Origin: Capitella teleta
Lineage: Eukaryota; Annelida; Polychaeta; Capitellidae
Assembly: GCA_000328365.1 (NCBI GenBank)
Contig: KB308597.1
Span: 43,662-107,661, forward strand
Length of the DNA: 64,000 nt
Direction of reading: 5' to 3'
The notes beneath the pieces are model-generated. The model had not been told where the DNA came from. It saw only the letters and a program-made list of their open reading frames with translations, and did not search any database. A program made the position numbers and the translations under genes. Below, in pieces: positions 40,837 to 54,900 of this stretch; the stretch's first letter is position 1; each line of letters opens with the position of its first letter.

Positions 40837-41860
40837 TAAGTCTGTGAACGATTTTTTATGCGCCGTTGCGCGGAGCTCCGTGAGGTATAATTCAGCAAAT
40901 TTCACACATTGACAGTACATGTCATTCTGCGGGTCTGATTCGAATTTGAAGGTTAAAGGTCAAAGGTCAAGGTCACAGCGATTTTTCAAAATCTCAAATT
41001 GGACTGCTTCTAGCTCACTCATTAATTGAGGTAGGGTCTTGTAACATACATCAATCGATCCAGCGCGTTAATATGTACAACAATGCATGGCGCTCTTACT
41101 GCTCTCAGATGCACCGTTCTTGCGTAATCTTGCATAATAGTAATTACGACTTTTTTAAATGCAAATATCTTGGTTGTTAAGCCGGCTGTGGCATTGAAAT
41201 TTGCAGAGTATATTGCTAGCATAGCCATCTTATGTAATTATAAGTTTAATTGAGGTTGCACCAAGGTCAAGGTCATTGTGGTAATTAAAGCATTTAATTG
41301 GATAAATTGATGATTATTTCGAATTTCGTAAATTTTGTAATTTTTTTGAGTTGCATGCAACGTGTGCTGTCGAGTCTTAGAAGGAAATGTGATAATTCAG
41401 AATATTTGTGTGTTTTCAAGCGAAACACATATTAGGCAACACTTAGCCAATATCATTGCTTCAATATTCCGTTGAACAAAGTTTGGTACTGAATATTTTG
41501 ATTTTGCTCATGTCTGTCAATTAGTAAGTTGCACTTGATAATGTAGTAAGTTATTTCGGATTAACACTGAAATTTTGAAGGTCAAAGGTTAAAGGTCAAG
41601 GTCACAGCGATTTTTCAAAGTTGAAAATTCGATCGCCAATAACTCATTGACTGGTAATGCTAGATAATAACAATTATGACTTTTTCAAATGCCGATATCT
41701 CTATGGTTATGTAAGTTGTGGACTTGAAATTCGCAGAGTATATGCCACGCATACACCTCTTACGAAATCCTGATTTTAAATGAAGTTGCATGAAGTTCAA
41801 GATCATTGTGGTCATTAAAGCATTTAATTGCAAAATTGATTATTATTTTGAATTTGTTTG
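40741..41860. repeat. Dispersed repeat rich in AGGTCA half-sites, copy 2
   Basis: It starts with the same ATTAAGGAAAATTTT edge and T tract (about 40790-40835) as the copy at 27097. The order of blocks is the same, but it is about one module shorter. After the first module (head near 40946) the sequence continues into the block that lies after the second module in copy 1 (compare 41263 onward with 28165 onward). A last head lies near 41576. The right end fades around 41860. Confidence 0.8.
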
Positions 41861-44800
41861 ATCATTAAACTTTTATTGCCATCAAATATGGCCAATTATG
41901 ACGTTCTTTGACTGTCTGGTGGTATACTGCAATGATAATTGGCATAGCCTATTTCAATATAATAAGTTCACTGCACATAGCAAGTCTACTGGGCTGAGCC
42001 CAGCTGATCTCTGATAGAGCCATAAATATGTCAACTTCTGTCAAGATGAAGACTGAGTTAGACCATTTGGCGAATTGAATAGTTCTGCACAGCCTATATG
42101 CTGTAGTATTGACAATCCTTGTAATTGTTGGATTGCATTGGTTTTCATTATACATTAAATGATATTGTAAAGTCATGTCAGGTGGAAATGCATATCTATA
42201 TAACTCATTGGTTGCGCAATTGTGCTGTAAATCATAAATTGAAGCATATAATATAGTTTGGTACCGTGAACTAATATTGCTGCAATTACGCTCATGTGTC
42301 CTTGATCAATGTTCATCATTAGCTTAATCAAAAATTTTCCTTGGTCACATCTCTGATTGATTCTTGTTTTTATTTATTTTTTTTCCTTCTCGAATGCAAG
42401 AAGACTGAAGATACAGTTTTCGCACTTTAATGACTTCCGGTAAATCGCAAGCATTGTGAAGAATTAAAAAAAGCTACACTGTCTCCAGGATTGAGAGAGA
42501 AGAATAAGAGACTTTCGGTAGTTACGTACTTTGTATGTGACGTGACTGCTTATAGATTTCCACTTTCAGTGCGTCCAATCAAGCAGCCCATTAGCCATGA
42601 ATGCGGCCGCATTCAGTGGAATCTAAAGACGACAAGACGGAGTGTAATTCTCAGGGCCCAGACGTGCTTTACATGTTGTGAATTAAAGCCGCGTGGCTTT
42701 GGTCAATGAGCAGAATAGCGGGTACTGTCACTCTCAGGCTATTCAAAAATAGCGAGTTTCAACCAATTTTAAAGTTTTAACAAAGCTCAATATTTCCAAT
42801 ATACAAAGGTTGTGGTATCCCTTTACTATTAGTACTTTGTTGTAATCGTTTAAAGAAGTCTTTCAGAGGCGTTTAGGCTTTAAAGTGTTCGCTCCTCGTG
42901 TTTCATGAAAACCTTTCTCGTCGCTATAAAAGACTCAATTTGTGGGGGGCCATCAATACCCGTATAGTACTCGTCAATATTCAAATAAACGAATTAATTG
43001 GTAATCAATATTAATCATTTGGTGATAGATCAAATTTGCTTTTTGCATTGTCAGCTAGTATAGCCGTGTAGGTGCCGTGTGTGCCGCCTCTGGCACTGAT
43101 CATGTGACTTATTATGCGTTGCATCATTCTCGCGCGCTATAAATACGTGTCTGGATCTCCATTCGGTGTATACATATGGGTTCATATTTCGCAGTGCAGA
43201 CGGACTCATCTGAGGAGTCTTTGGCAGTGGGTAGGCTTCATGATTGGGCTGAGGAACAGGCAGAGTGCAGTGAGATGAGCGGCTATAAATCAATTAAGAC
43301 GGTTTCGAATGCTGCGAATGGCAGGAATCGGCTGCCGAGATGCGGGATCCGGACGGCTTGATCGTGACTACTATACCAGCGGTCAAGCTAATCTGCCATG
43401 GCTCTGTCTCGAGCCGTGATTGTCCCAGGCAATTACAATTGACGTATAACAATGCATCATCAGCAGCAATGATGTTAAAGAGAACTGCTAAACGTGAAAT
43501 ATGGTTTATAGTTTATGTGTAAATAGCAACAGAAGAAAAACGAAAAAGCCACTACTACCTCTACCAGAAAATCTCCCTCGCCATCATTATGGAAAATTCT
43601 TCATCAATTCTGTCCTCTTGAAAAAGTCATCCATAATTTCTACTATTCAATCGACTGTAACTACCTTTTCTTTGAATGAAATTAACAAAGTTTATAGTGC
43701 TTTGCAACATTTACAACACTGTATGCTCTGAGTCGGCTCCGCAACATTTGAAGGAATTTTGAGAGTCTTCATGCACTGAGGCCACGAAGTGACATCACCA
43801 AAAAACATGAACGTAACACGGTCGATGGTGTCATTGGTGAATAACCTAAGTATGGAATTGTGTAAAATTATACCAATAGTTATGAGTACCACATCCATCG
43901 TGCTCTTTCAATACGAAATTGAAGACTTTAATGTATCTGTAATGATACATCTTGTAAATGCTCAGTTAGACATACCGTATCAAAAATAGAAGTGATAAAT
44001 GGTCGATAGATAGATAGATATTGTGCATGCGCAAAATGAATTTCACACGTCTAACCTTTCATAATTCAACCCCTGAATGACGCCACGAGATGCCAATTAG
44101 GTCAGCAAAATCAATTATCAATCAAGGGAATAATTCCTGTAGACCTTATGTGGTTTCGAGGTCAATGTCTGGTTATCTTTGAAGGGAAATTGTATAATGA
44201 GATTGGACAATGGCGTGCTGGCTTACAGCTTCCGGTTGTCACGAACAATATGCAATATTCAACACTCATCTCATTCCATTCTTGACACAATTCCAAAATG
44301 GACAACTGAAGTAATGAAAAAATACATCTTAATAATAAGTGAAACAGAGTCTAGCAAGTAGTGATGCAAACTTGCTACTTCAAGTTTCCATTACCAGTTC
44401 GAGCACATACATGTTCATACAAGATAATTATAGTCTTCGATCGTGTGCATTTATAATTGATGATTGCTTAAGAAGCTGCTCTTTAGTTGAAGCTAGTCTC
44501 ACGAGTGCATTTACTTCTTGTGAGCAGCTTGTTTGAACCATGTGGGCATGTCATTCATCAGATGCTATCAGGAGTATCACGAGATCCACTCTCATTGTAT
44601 TCTCCTGGGGTCGTCTTGAAAGAAGACAGCCATCAATTCATCCAATAGGCCCACACATCCACCGCGTGGGTGCGATCGTTTGAACATTTGGGTTATTTCA
44701 AAGTCAGCCAAGGAACCCAATATCCCAAGAATAATGTTTACACACACACAGCACATACAAAGGTTCTTTCGTTTAACTAACTCCTCTTGCAACAGTTGTC

Positions 44801-45440
44801 CATATCGGAAGTGCATATGTCGACAAACAAAGACGATCGGATGTCCCAACAGACCCCTCACAACCAACACGCCGACATCAATATTTGCTCGAAAGGAATC
44901 ACACAGAAGATTAATTCTTGGAACCCATAATTCTTGGAATACCTATTATACACATAACGTATGTGACCCTACAGCACAAAAGCAGCTATGAGTCAAAGAA
45001 TGGTTTAGGGATTAAAGGTAAAATATTGGCATGGGTTAAATTTTGAGATTATTACATTGGCTACTATACTTGTTTGACATCTTGCGATTCAAAAACAAGT
45101 GTGTGTATTCTAATTCTTTTATTTTTATTTTTAACACGTATGAATTAGATTTGCTCGGCGCAGAATGTTAATTTCTTCTGTCTTCAACTCGTCGTTGTTA
45201 TGTTTCGTGTTTTATTTACGAAATATTGGCATGTTAGAAGGAATGGGGTCGATAGGCCGAATGCCCACAAGTCCGAATGCATATACAGTGTACATGCAAT
45301 GTAAAAGTATACAAGTCCATAACCCAAACCCAAACCCAAACCCATGTCCCTAATCCTAAGCATAACCATTGTGAATTCGGACCTGTAACGTCGGACTTGT
45401 GAGCCGATTTCACCCTATACCTATATCTCAAACATTAGGC
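41861..45440. other. Intergenic stretch
   Basis: No gene is recognised. It includes a GATA short tandem (about 44003-44019) and an isolated CTATAAATA string at 43136-43144 with no gene that I can attach to it. AACCCAAACCC repeats occur near 45321-45345. Confidence 0.35.
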
Positions 45441-45449
45441 CTAAAGTGA

Positions 45450-45779
45450 GTGATTGAGTGATTGGGGTTTTACGGCTCCACCCAACCCGTTCGGGTGATA
45501 CGGGCGCCAGAACAGAAGGCCCGGGACCGGGGTTTCCCCCTACTCTTATCGATAAATCCCAAGGGTTCTTTATCCTGCATACCACCATAGACAGTAGTAC
45601 ACAGCGCCCCGCCTTGTTACGCAGTTGGGCAGCACTGCAGAGTCACCGAAGAATTACAATTGTAATTCACAATCATAACGCCCGTGGCCTGATCGGGTCT
45701 CGAACCCGGGACGTCGACCCCCACGGTCGTCATAGGATTGTAGTCAGCGGTTTAACCCACTGCGCTACCCGGTGCCCCT
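45450..45779 (-). repeat. tRNA-derived SINE, full-length copy
   Basis: On the minus strand it starts GGGGCACCGGGTAGCGCAGT (A-box region) and has the B-box GGTTCGAGACC. The body contains the perfect 18-base palindrome GAATTACAATTGTAATTC, and the 3' end has TCAATCAC-type short repeats. Head, body and tail are all present. The partner copy at 46542 lies in the opposite orientation. Confidence 0.85.
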
Positions 45780-45961
45780 AACATTAGGCCTAAAAGTCCC
45801 TATAATCACAACTCTTATGAATTGTGAGCATTCGGCTTAAAGAAAGTTGGAGATCCACAAAATAGTTCAAGGGAAATACTGTTGAGGTGTTTCGTGGGGG
45901 TTTTCGATAGTTCTGAGATTGCTTCTGGGGTGGGGAATTTGGAGCTGATGCTGATGTTTTA

Positions 45962-45992
<31 letters not shown>

Positions 45993-46541
45993 TTTAATAG
46001 GTCTCAAAACGGCTGCATTTATTCCACCGTGAGAAATGACCCTAAGCACACAGTAGCAGAATTGTCCATTTACTTCTTTCCTGCGCCCACTTTGGATTTC
46101 TTCACGCCATTTATATCACGTCATTACATTTATATGGTTTTATTTACATTGCTGGGATTGCGTCGCGAGCATCGATCGCTGTCGAAGCTCCGGTATTCAC
46201 TCTGACTACAAATAATGTTTCGGGATTTCGAAACCACATAAAAAACGCGCTGCCCTGTATACAATCGGGAGGGGTGTCGTTATTGATGGGAAAGTTATTG
46301 CGGTTGAAATCTGAGCCTTATGTCGTGATGGCTTGTTTGTATAGCTGTGTGCAATCCTTCTTGTGGCGATTGGGTTCACATCGTCGACGCGGAGGCCAAG
46401 CATGATGGGGCTTGACCGCTGAAGCCGTTCGAGTTAGCTGAAATTTGGTTCACTTCGTTTCCATAGAGGCATAGAGTCACCGCACTCCCGTTGAAAATAT
46501 GTTGTCGGTTTCGGATGCTATTATTTCTCCGTTTGACCCCA

Positions 46542-46795
46542 GGCCACGGGCGTTATGATTGTGAATTACAATTGTAATTCTTCGGTGACTCTGCAGTGCT
46601 GCCCAACTGCATAACAAGGCGGGGCGCTGTGTACTACTGTCTATGGTGGTATGCAGGATAAAGAACCCTTGGGATTTATCGTTAAGAGTAGGGGGAAACC
46701 CCGGTCCCGGGCCTTCTGTTCTGGCGCCCGTATCACCCGAACGGGTTGGGTGGAGCCGTAAAACCCCAATCACACACTCACACAATCACACTCCG
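46542..46795 (+). repeat. tRNA-derived SINE, copy lacking the tRNA head
   Basis: It matches the body of the SINE at 45450-45779 almost base for base, from AGGCCACGGGCGTTATGATT to the CAATCACACACTCACAC tail, including the 18-base palindrome. The tRNA-like head is missing (5' truncation). Orientation is opposite, about 760 bases apart. Confidence 0.85.
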
Positions 46796-49700
46796 TTTGA
46801 CCCCTGCATCGTGACCTGAAAATAAATATCCTTAACTTCGAAAATAATTTGCATAAATATTTCGATAAAATTTTTCAAAGACGTTTTCCTTTTGCGCATT
46901 ATCAATAATTTCGTGATGGGTGGTCACCCAGCACTTTAACACTCGAGCTGCATCTCTTCAATTCATTGGATTAGCATTCAAATTTTGCGGAGGAAGCCTC
47001 GAAGACAAGCTGTGTTTGCTGCTAGATTGGGTTACAACACGCTATTATTACATTAGCAGTTGAATGGCTTGTAGCCTTTTAGGCTGGAATGGAATCAGAA
47101 AATATCTGTCGTCAAACTCTGAAATATAGATAGCATTGTGTTTGTTTTGTAACTTGGCATTTACTGCTCCACGTGCATATTTTGAGGGCGAGTTGGAATG
47201 GGCTCGTTCGTCAGAAATTGGCTGAAGTCAAAGCGATAAGGCTAGGATAGGAAGGGCCCCTTGGCTATCACTGAATACTCTGCTGATGGATCACCGTGAT
47301 CAAGGGACTATTTAATGCAATACATGAGCTCAAATCATGAATTCAAATCATCTGCTCTGCGCAGATCCTCCTCGGGGGAAAAATGTCCGTCAATCATAAT
47401 AGTCCATGTAGGATACAGTTTACTACATATACACAACTTCCACGAAACTCCTATACACTGACGTAAATTTGTAAGCCAGTGAGAATTCTATAGCTCACAA
47501 GGCAGCGGCCTTTCAATTAGCTTAGCCATGTCGCCAAGTGTTCAATGAAAGAAACACGTCATCAAGGCCGGTCGAAAGCGCAGAATCAATCAGGTCAAAT
47601 CTCCTCGGTGACCATCTATCGCAGAGGAACCCAAAGGCCTCCTCACTCTACATACAGCTTCAAATGACCAAGGGTCTTCGCCCTCCTAATGACCACCGCT
47701 GGGAGCCACTACTAGAATATTAGCATTTAGCGCGGCCCCATTTCCTTGGGCTCTGAGAGTTTAGCCCAAAGCATACGAGGAATTCGGATACTAGTCCATG
47801 CAATATTGAATCTTGTGCATGTACACGTTGTCAACTTTCAAAATGCCGTGAAGCATGAGCTGAAAGATCAATACTATTGGCTACTTCAGCCCCATTGATT
47901 CCAGTCAGTTTCTTTTGAACATTTGTATACTATACCGTGCTTTTTTATCTTGATTGATTGGCGTTACAAGGAATCGGAACTGAGACGCAGAAGTATCGGC
48001 TGTTGTTGTTGGTGTTGGTGTTGTTGAATAACTAGTGTGTGAGGCAGCAAGGGTTAAGACTCAATATTCATGCAAGCGTCCGTTGAATGGCTTTCGGCGA
48101 TACGAGGTGATGAAAGAGAGCCAGGTCGAGGAGGCGGCATTCAAAGAAGCGTACATCAAGCGCGATGGATGCTCGATTGGACGCGTGGGGATCGACGGCT
48201 GCTCCTTGGCGTCCTTCGCATCATTCATCATTTATTCAGATATGAATTGTAGATGACATTGCATTGGTGATGAACGATGCTTACGATCAATGAACAATTA
48301 ACCTGGGAAAGTCAACATTGAAAGGCCTTCTCATCACGCGAATGCTGTCACCTGCGCTTCCAGCCTCTACTCATTATGGTACTTATTGGGACCATGCTTT
48401 TATATTAATATAGCAATTCTGTGGTGATTGGTGTCCGTACATGCAAAGAACTTTTCTTATGTTGAGATGTTATTGAATTGAATAAGCATAACTTGGAAAA
48501 TAATCTTGTCTGTTTTGTGTAATTATTACTATCGTAATCTTTGTACTTGTATTTCGTATTCATAGAACTTATAATATGTACACTTGCCTCAGTAAGCGTG
48601 TCAATCAGCATGCTAAACAAAGCAACGTGAATCCTTTTAGAATGAAGCATTATGGGAAATGTACTTCACCTGGAGAACTGGGAACGTAAAGTGCGCTTAT
48701 ATGACAGTTGCATGCACACTTTACACAGCAAATATCTCTGTTAGAATTCACCGACGCGGTTCTAAAGCTCTCCACTTGCTCTTTAAACATTTAATAAGAG
48801 TGTAGTTCACTGGTGGCCTATGCATCAACTGTCTTTATGCTCCAAGCCAATTGACAAAGGCATGAGCGATCATGCAACAAATGATCAACTGAGAACGGAG
48901 GTCAGAAGGTTAAACCCAAGCGGATTTCACACTAATACTCGAACAAAGTCCGTGAGCCTCGTGGCATGCATCGGGATTACTCAGTCTGTGGCGCTGAAGG
49001 ACAAGACGGTTTCTTGGATCATCAGTTGTGGGATCGACACGTGGATCTCAAATGAGGCCGAAATCCCCCTGGCACTTCGTTAGATCAAACGAACAGCTGC
49101 ACAAGAAGATTCGGTTAATGATTTGCTATGTCTGCCTTGAAATGATTGGTCATCTCGTATTGCAATGATGTCTCATTGTTGTGGGAGGGGAGCGAATGTG
49201 AAGAGCTAATTATCCGATATCCTGATATCCCTTTCATCTCTCTCTTCGCATGCAACCCACACTCGCTTTGATCCTGATTAATCCAAGCACATTCATGCCT
49301 GAATTCTACAAGCAGAGATGAGCTGAGATTAACCACTGCAAGATCACAAGTCCATTTCAGAATTAATGGAATAGGTATGCTCGTGACGTGTGACGATCGA
49401 GTTATGTTGTCCAAATTCATTCTTGTGACGTAGTTATTTGGTTGAGAGTTGATGCATTATTCAGTAATTTGATCGAAACTAGGATCGGAGAATATAGCTG
49501 TCTTTTTGGGGAGGAGGTTTTGGTTCAGAAGTGTCTCCGTGATTGTATAAGATGGACTACGGTGGCCAAATTCGGGTTGTTGAGGGTTACTGGTGTTTTT
49601 GGGGGGACATTTTTATGTGTCCCAAACTTGGATGCTCTCTCAATATGGGGTCTATCTGGTGCAATGATGTTGGAGCGGACTATTTTGATTTGGAATTTCA

Positions 49701-51939
49701 GAATTTGGTCCATCTCCCCCTCACCTTGGCACATTTCTTAATTTCTATCGGTGCATGGCCGCATAGCTCATAGAGGATTTCTCAAATACAGGGCGACGTG
49801 CATGTTGATCCAGGGAGGGTCAGCGCACGTTATCAGGTCCGAGCAAACCATGCCGACGAACTCGCATCGGATATTACGCACAACAGTTTTCGTTGTTTAT
49901 GTATGCATGCAATGCTCTCGCAAACGGTGAAATTTTGCTTATGAGACAATTGTTTTCGGTTAATGAATGATTATTTGCCCTCCTTTCGAAGTTAAAGAGC
50001 AACCTTTTCATAGTTTTACTTATCGAATTCTCCGGCGTTGTTGCTACAACAATCATTCCCAAAATGCATCATAATACGTACGCCTATGCGCAATGGATTA
50101 TCGAAAAAGTCTATGGTCACTAATTGTGGAAGATCCCACAACAAGCCTTATACATACACCCTCGCAATGCCTGTGAACTCCGGACAGAAGCACAAAAAGT
50201 GTCCATACCGATTTGCATCGGAATGCCATCTCAGCAAATGAACCATTCCGCCGTGTCTGGAATATTACGCCACTGCTAGAAGCGTAATAAATACACAATA
50301 AAATGACAATATTCAAAGGAGACGGGGGAGCAATAAATGTGACAATGTGACACAGTTGATCGCAATCTGCAACACGTCAAATATCCCACGACGGAAATGC
50401 AATACTTCCGGGCATCTCTAACGACTCCAATATACTCCATTCATCCTTGAAACCATCGGCCTTCCTAGGAAAGCACACGTGTGGGGCCAGGGTGAGAACC
50501 CTCTTGACCATCATGCCTATATGTGCCGAGAGAAAAAAAATCTGTCAGACAAGAGCATAAATGTATAAATAGAAAAGAGGGTGCCGTCAACTCAAGGTTG
50601 TAAGGCATCTGAATGTGACATCACCCTTGGACTCGATTCGGGGGCTGTGATGCCAGCGGCAAGTTGGCCATTGCAATATTCTCCTTTGCATAACAATTTC
50701 CTTTCTTTGGTTTTCTGTTGTCTTACGTCAGTAGACATAAGAGTTGCTACTCGTTTCTCTCCGGATGCCATGCGCACGTGGAAGCCAGTATTAATAACTT
50801 GTTGATGCTTGAGTAAATTTAATAATAGTTGGATTAATTTTAGAATCAACGCAGACAGAGCAAAATGTTCAAGAGCTCCAACGGAAAAAAGTTTTATTCC
50901 AATATTTGATTGTATCATTGTACCTGGTTATATAAACCATGAGAAGCGAAGGTAAAGTGATTAGCATAGATGAGTAAAATGTACAATGAATATAAAGATG
51001 AAATTAGGTCATATAGGTCATATTAAATTAGGTCAGAGTTCATTATGACAGCAATGGAAGCACTCTCCAGTATGCTTCCATTAAGTATATCAACAAGTCT
51101 CACATATTATAATGATTGCTTCAATGCAATCTTTTTGATTAAGTATTGATGAATTAAAATAATGATGAGTGCATTGCACACGAAAGAATAAAAATAACAT
51201 GAGTATTGCCAAGGGAAAATTAGCATAGATGTTGAAACATAAGTATGTCGACATAAAAAGATCTATAAAAACATAATACAAAGTATCCATAAACAAAATG
51301 GGAACTAAGATTATAAAAACCAAGAAAATAAGAATAGTGGCATCATTGAAGGTTGAGAATACATGAAACAAAAAATCAATAAAAAAGATTGTTCCTACAG
51401 CACCATGAATAAAAACAGAACTAAATATGAGTTTATTGAGGTACACATTGCAATACGACTAGCGAAACAATAAGAAATATAATAATAATATCAATGATCC
51501 TGGAATATAAAAACGATAATTGAATTGTAGAAGAACAAAATCTTTGGCATTGAAATAATACTTCACTAACGAGGCACATAAATTACCCTAATCAGTTAAT
51601 TAAACAAAATGGAGGGAGAGAGACACACATCAAGTGTTGAAGGTCTAGGACATTGAACCCTGTCAAAAAAAAAAACAAAAAAACATCAACAACAATTTGG
51701 TGGGGTTTTTTTTTACGTGTATGGAGAAGATTACAATATGACAGCGAAAAAAAACAAAAAACGAGAAAAAAACGAGAAAAATTGTCAGGTTTGTTTTGCT
51801 GGCTATGAAAAAAAGGTCGACTCCTCTATTCCAATATGGACAAAGGAAGGTTGCTCTCCAAAACACTAGCGCATTGTACATGTGATTGTCACCAAATACA
51901 CTGGGATTTCGTCATTTCGCCTTGCTTCATTCATCAAAA
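46796..51939. other. Intergenic stretch, includes any SCHIP1 3' UTR
   Basis: No gene is recognised. The part from about 51100 to 51939 is AT-rich and lies just 3' of the minus-strand SCHIP1 stop, so some of it may be 3' UTR. I see no AATAAA on that strand in the first ~400 bases. Confidence 0.35.
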
Positions 51940-54900
51940 TCATTTCCGTTTGTCTTTCTTTTTGGGTTTTTTAGTAGAAACTTCTTCAGCTCTTCTGCGA
52001 GGAAAAAAATAAACAGAAGCATGAAATTATGGGATGAATGTTACAAGGTGAACTGACCTAGTGAAGTCTTCGATATCAACCAGCATAGAATCCTGCTCCA
52101 TGTGCAAATCGTCCCGCTCCACAAGAAGCAGCACAAGTTCTTCATTCAGACCTAAAATGAATTTTTCATTCGATCCCATAGCACGCGGGAGGGAGGAGGG
52201 GACCTACTTTCTATTTGAGCGTGGAGGTCATTCACAACGACCTGGATTTGAGCTAAATTCATCTGATACATGAGCTGCGGTCGGATGTGCCGGCGTTTGC
52301 CGTCGCCGATCCCCGGGATGCCGACGATCTCGGCGATCGGCGATTTCTTGCGCAGTTGCCGCTCGACCTCCAACTGCATGTGCGCCATGGGCCGCGCCTG
52401 CGCAAGGGCAACACGCGCCTCCGCTTGCAGTTGAGCTTGAGTCATGAAGAAGTCTTTGCTGTCGTTGGTGTTGAGGAGGCAATCGGCCGACTGGCTCTGC
52501 AACGTCTGCAATGAGAGTCAATCAAGACATGAATAATGGAAATACGATTACGGGAAACAGAACATATTATAAGGGCGCACAGAGCGGCGGCGTGCTGTGA
52601 CCAGGCAGAGATCATGCTGAATCATTTATTGAAGCGTCGCCCGCTCGTGACAAGGAAGCCAAGCAAAGACGAGGTAATGGAGACTGATGTCGACAGAGAT
52701 TCAAATGAATCACGATGCTTGCCGACTGAGGTTTGCATAAAAAGACAGATGGTTTTACCGTAAGCAAATAGGCATCCCGCAAGAACGTGTCCCAAATGAT
52801 GCAATGTGCGATACTTATATGAAGATGGAAGGCCTCGTGGTTGCAGTAAAACTAAATTGAGTGGGCGAGGATCCCACAAAAAAAAAAGAGAGTAGGGGCT
52901 GTAAGGGAGGCAATCTAACCACGCTACAAGAATTGGGAGGTTTAGCCTCAAGGCCGACATCGCCATGGCAACAACGCTGATTCAAATCGCAAAAAAAAAA
53001 AAAAAATATATATATATATAAAAAAAATCAAAAAAAATCTCCACACCTTCGTGAACATTGAACAGTCATGAAGGGAACGAGAATCCAAATTGATCAAACA
53101 AAGCGATCGGCAGCATTGTATGACAATAGAGATCTAAATGTGGCCATGGTGTTAGGGGAATGCTGGCCAGCTGACAGGAAGAGAGGAGGTCGCTGATCGA
53201 TGCCAGGACGGCCTCCTCGGGCGTCTTGATGGCAGGCTTTTCAAGCGGAGTAAATCAGTGGGTGGAGTGCGCTCCAGAAGAAGTGCATGAATGGTCTGAA
53301 TGGAGCGACTGCGCACTGTGTTAGCTTTACTATCTATCAGGATGCAGCTATTGACGGGAGATTGAATTGAAGGAAGGAGGGGTAAACAGCGTGTATCAAC
53401 CGGCATACATTGCAATGCAATGCCAAGAAGTGGTGTCGACGTCAATAATGGATGCATCCATCAGGCATGAAGAGCAGGTTGCCGTCGCAGCATCACGGAA
53501 GCCGCTCTGCGTATTCGATTGCCATTCGACAGAGAACGTGATATCCCACCGCAAAGTCCTCCTCCCCCGCACAATATCCGCCAGCTCCTCTCTTCGTATA
53601 TCGGTCATATGTCGGGTAATCGCAGAGACAAAGCAAAAAATGTGCCGAGGGCTTATGCTGGCTTACTTCGCCCATTTCAATTGCAAAGGGATTCACCCGA
53701 CCACACGCCACACCGGGCTTCAGATAAACAGCGAGCGGAGGGTGAGGATAAAGCGCGCATGCGCAATGCAATATAATTAAGTCGATGGGATCAAGTCTCG
53801 TGAAGGCAGGATCACTCAATTGCGGCGTATAATTTTATTGGCTCAATCGCGTCAAGGTATAATTAGCACCCGTATATAGACTGTCAGCGAGAGAGCTATA
53901 CGTCTCAGGAGGCACACAGACCGCCGCAGGCAGCGTTCGTTACCTATGCACAGGTATAGAGCAGCTATAGCGTCTTATACATAAAACGACAGCTGCGCTT
54001 AGTATTGGAAGCAAGGCAGGAACATAAAAGGCGTTCAGTAGAAACGCGCGTCGCTCTGCAGCAAAGGCAGCGACCCCGTTGGCAGCGTTTCGTCATTGAC
54101 GGCGCATCCCAGCAGTGCCACCAGGAACCATTATTACGAGCAATGTTGCCTCACCATAAAGTAATTGAATTGAGTTTTGTCAATAAGCAAAGTACGCAAC
54201 ATTACTACTATCATCAGTATTTTATGTAGCTGTATATTCATTTTATGTATAGCTGTGTGTATTTATTTTATGTATATGTTCTGCTGCGTGAGAGTGATGT
54301 AAAAGCGTCGTTTGTCGGCGGCGCAGGAATTGCAATTAGACCGCAAATGGCATGCAGGTCGCCGCTTCCTTCGAGCGAGTATATTACCCCATAACCTGAT
54401 AGCAGTGTTCATACTTAATGCACGGGATATATGTATAATCATGCATTGTGCATATATATACAAGGAAATGTCCCAGTATGCGAGACAGAAGTCTGACTTA
54501 TCACGGAGACAATAAGCAATATCGCCGGTCACGATGAATAGCGAAATGCCAGCAGATGAGGCTCAGCGTAAAGGACAACTCACGACGACCTCGACAAGCT
54601 TGGGATCGCATGTCAGCAAAACATGTGCCGCAAATATTCGGAGCCTCAACGCAGGATTTGTCTCGGTTCTATTGGCGCCGTTTGTATAATATGCAAATGT
54701 CAATTACACACAGCCAGGATTGCATGCAATGCTATTCTATTGGTGTTACACCCGAGGCGACTGGTCCCGGCGCAGAGCAGAAATGGATGAGATGGAACGG
54801 GACGCAAGACGCTGGCACGGAATGCGCTCATAAGTCGTGACATTAAATCGGCCTCCGTCGTCATCTTCGGCGGCTAATTATATCGCAGATACACGGGAGA

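Noticed and set aside
43136-43144. TATA-like string CTATAAATA
   Set aside because: A good match, but no gene, exon or CpG-like context follows, and the stretch is otherwise featureless.
45321-45345. Telomere-like AACCCAAACCC array
   Set aside because: Only four units, and the unit is not TTAGGG. It is treated as a short simple repeat.
49442-49741. A 99-codon plus-strand frame with tryptophan-rich peptide
   Set aside because: No family resemblance, no splice context and no neighbour to join. It is considered a chance frame.
51090-51446. A 118-codon hydrophobic minus-strand frame
   Set aside because: AT-rich DNA yields Phe/Ile/Leu-rich frames by chance. It lies just 3' of the SCHIP1 stop, shows no family motif, and is more likely 3' UTR or spacer.
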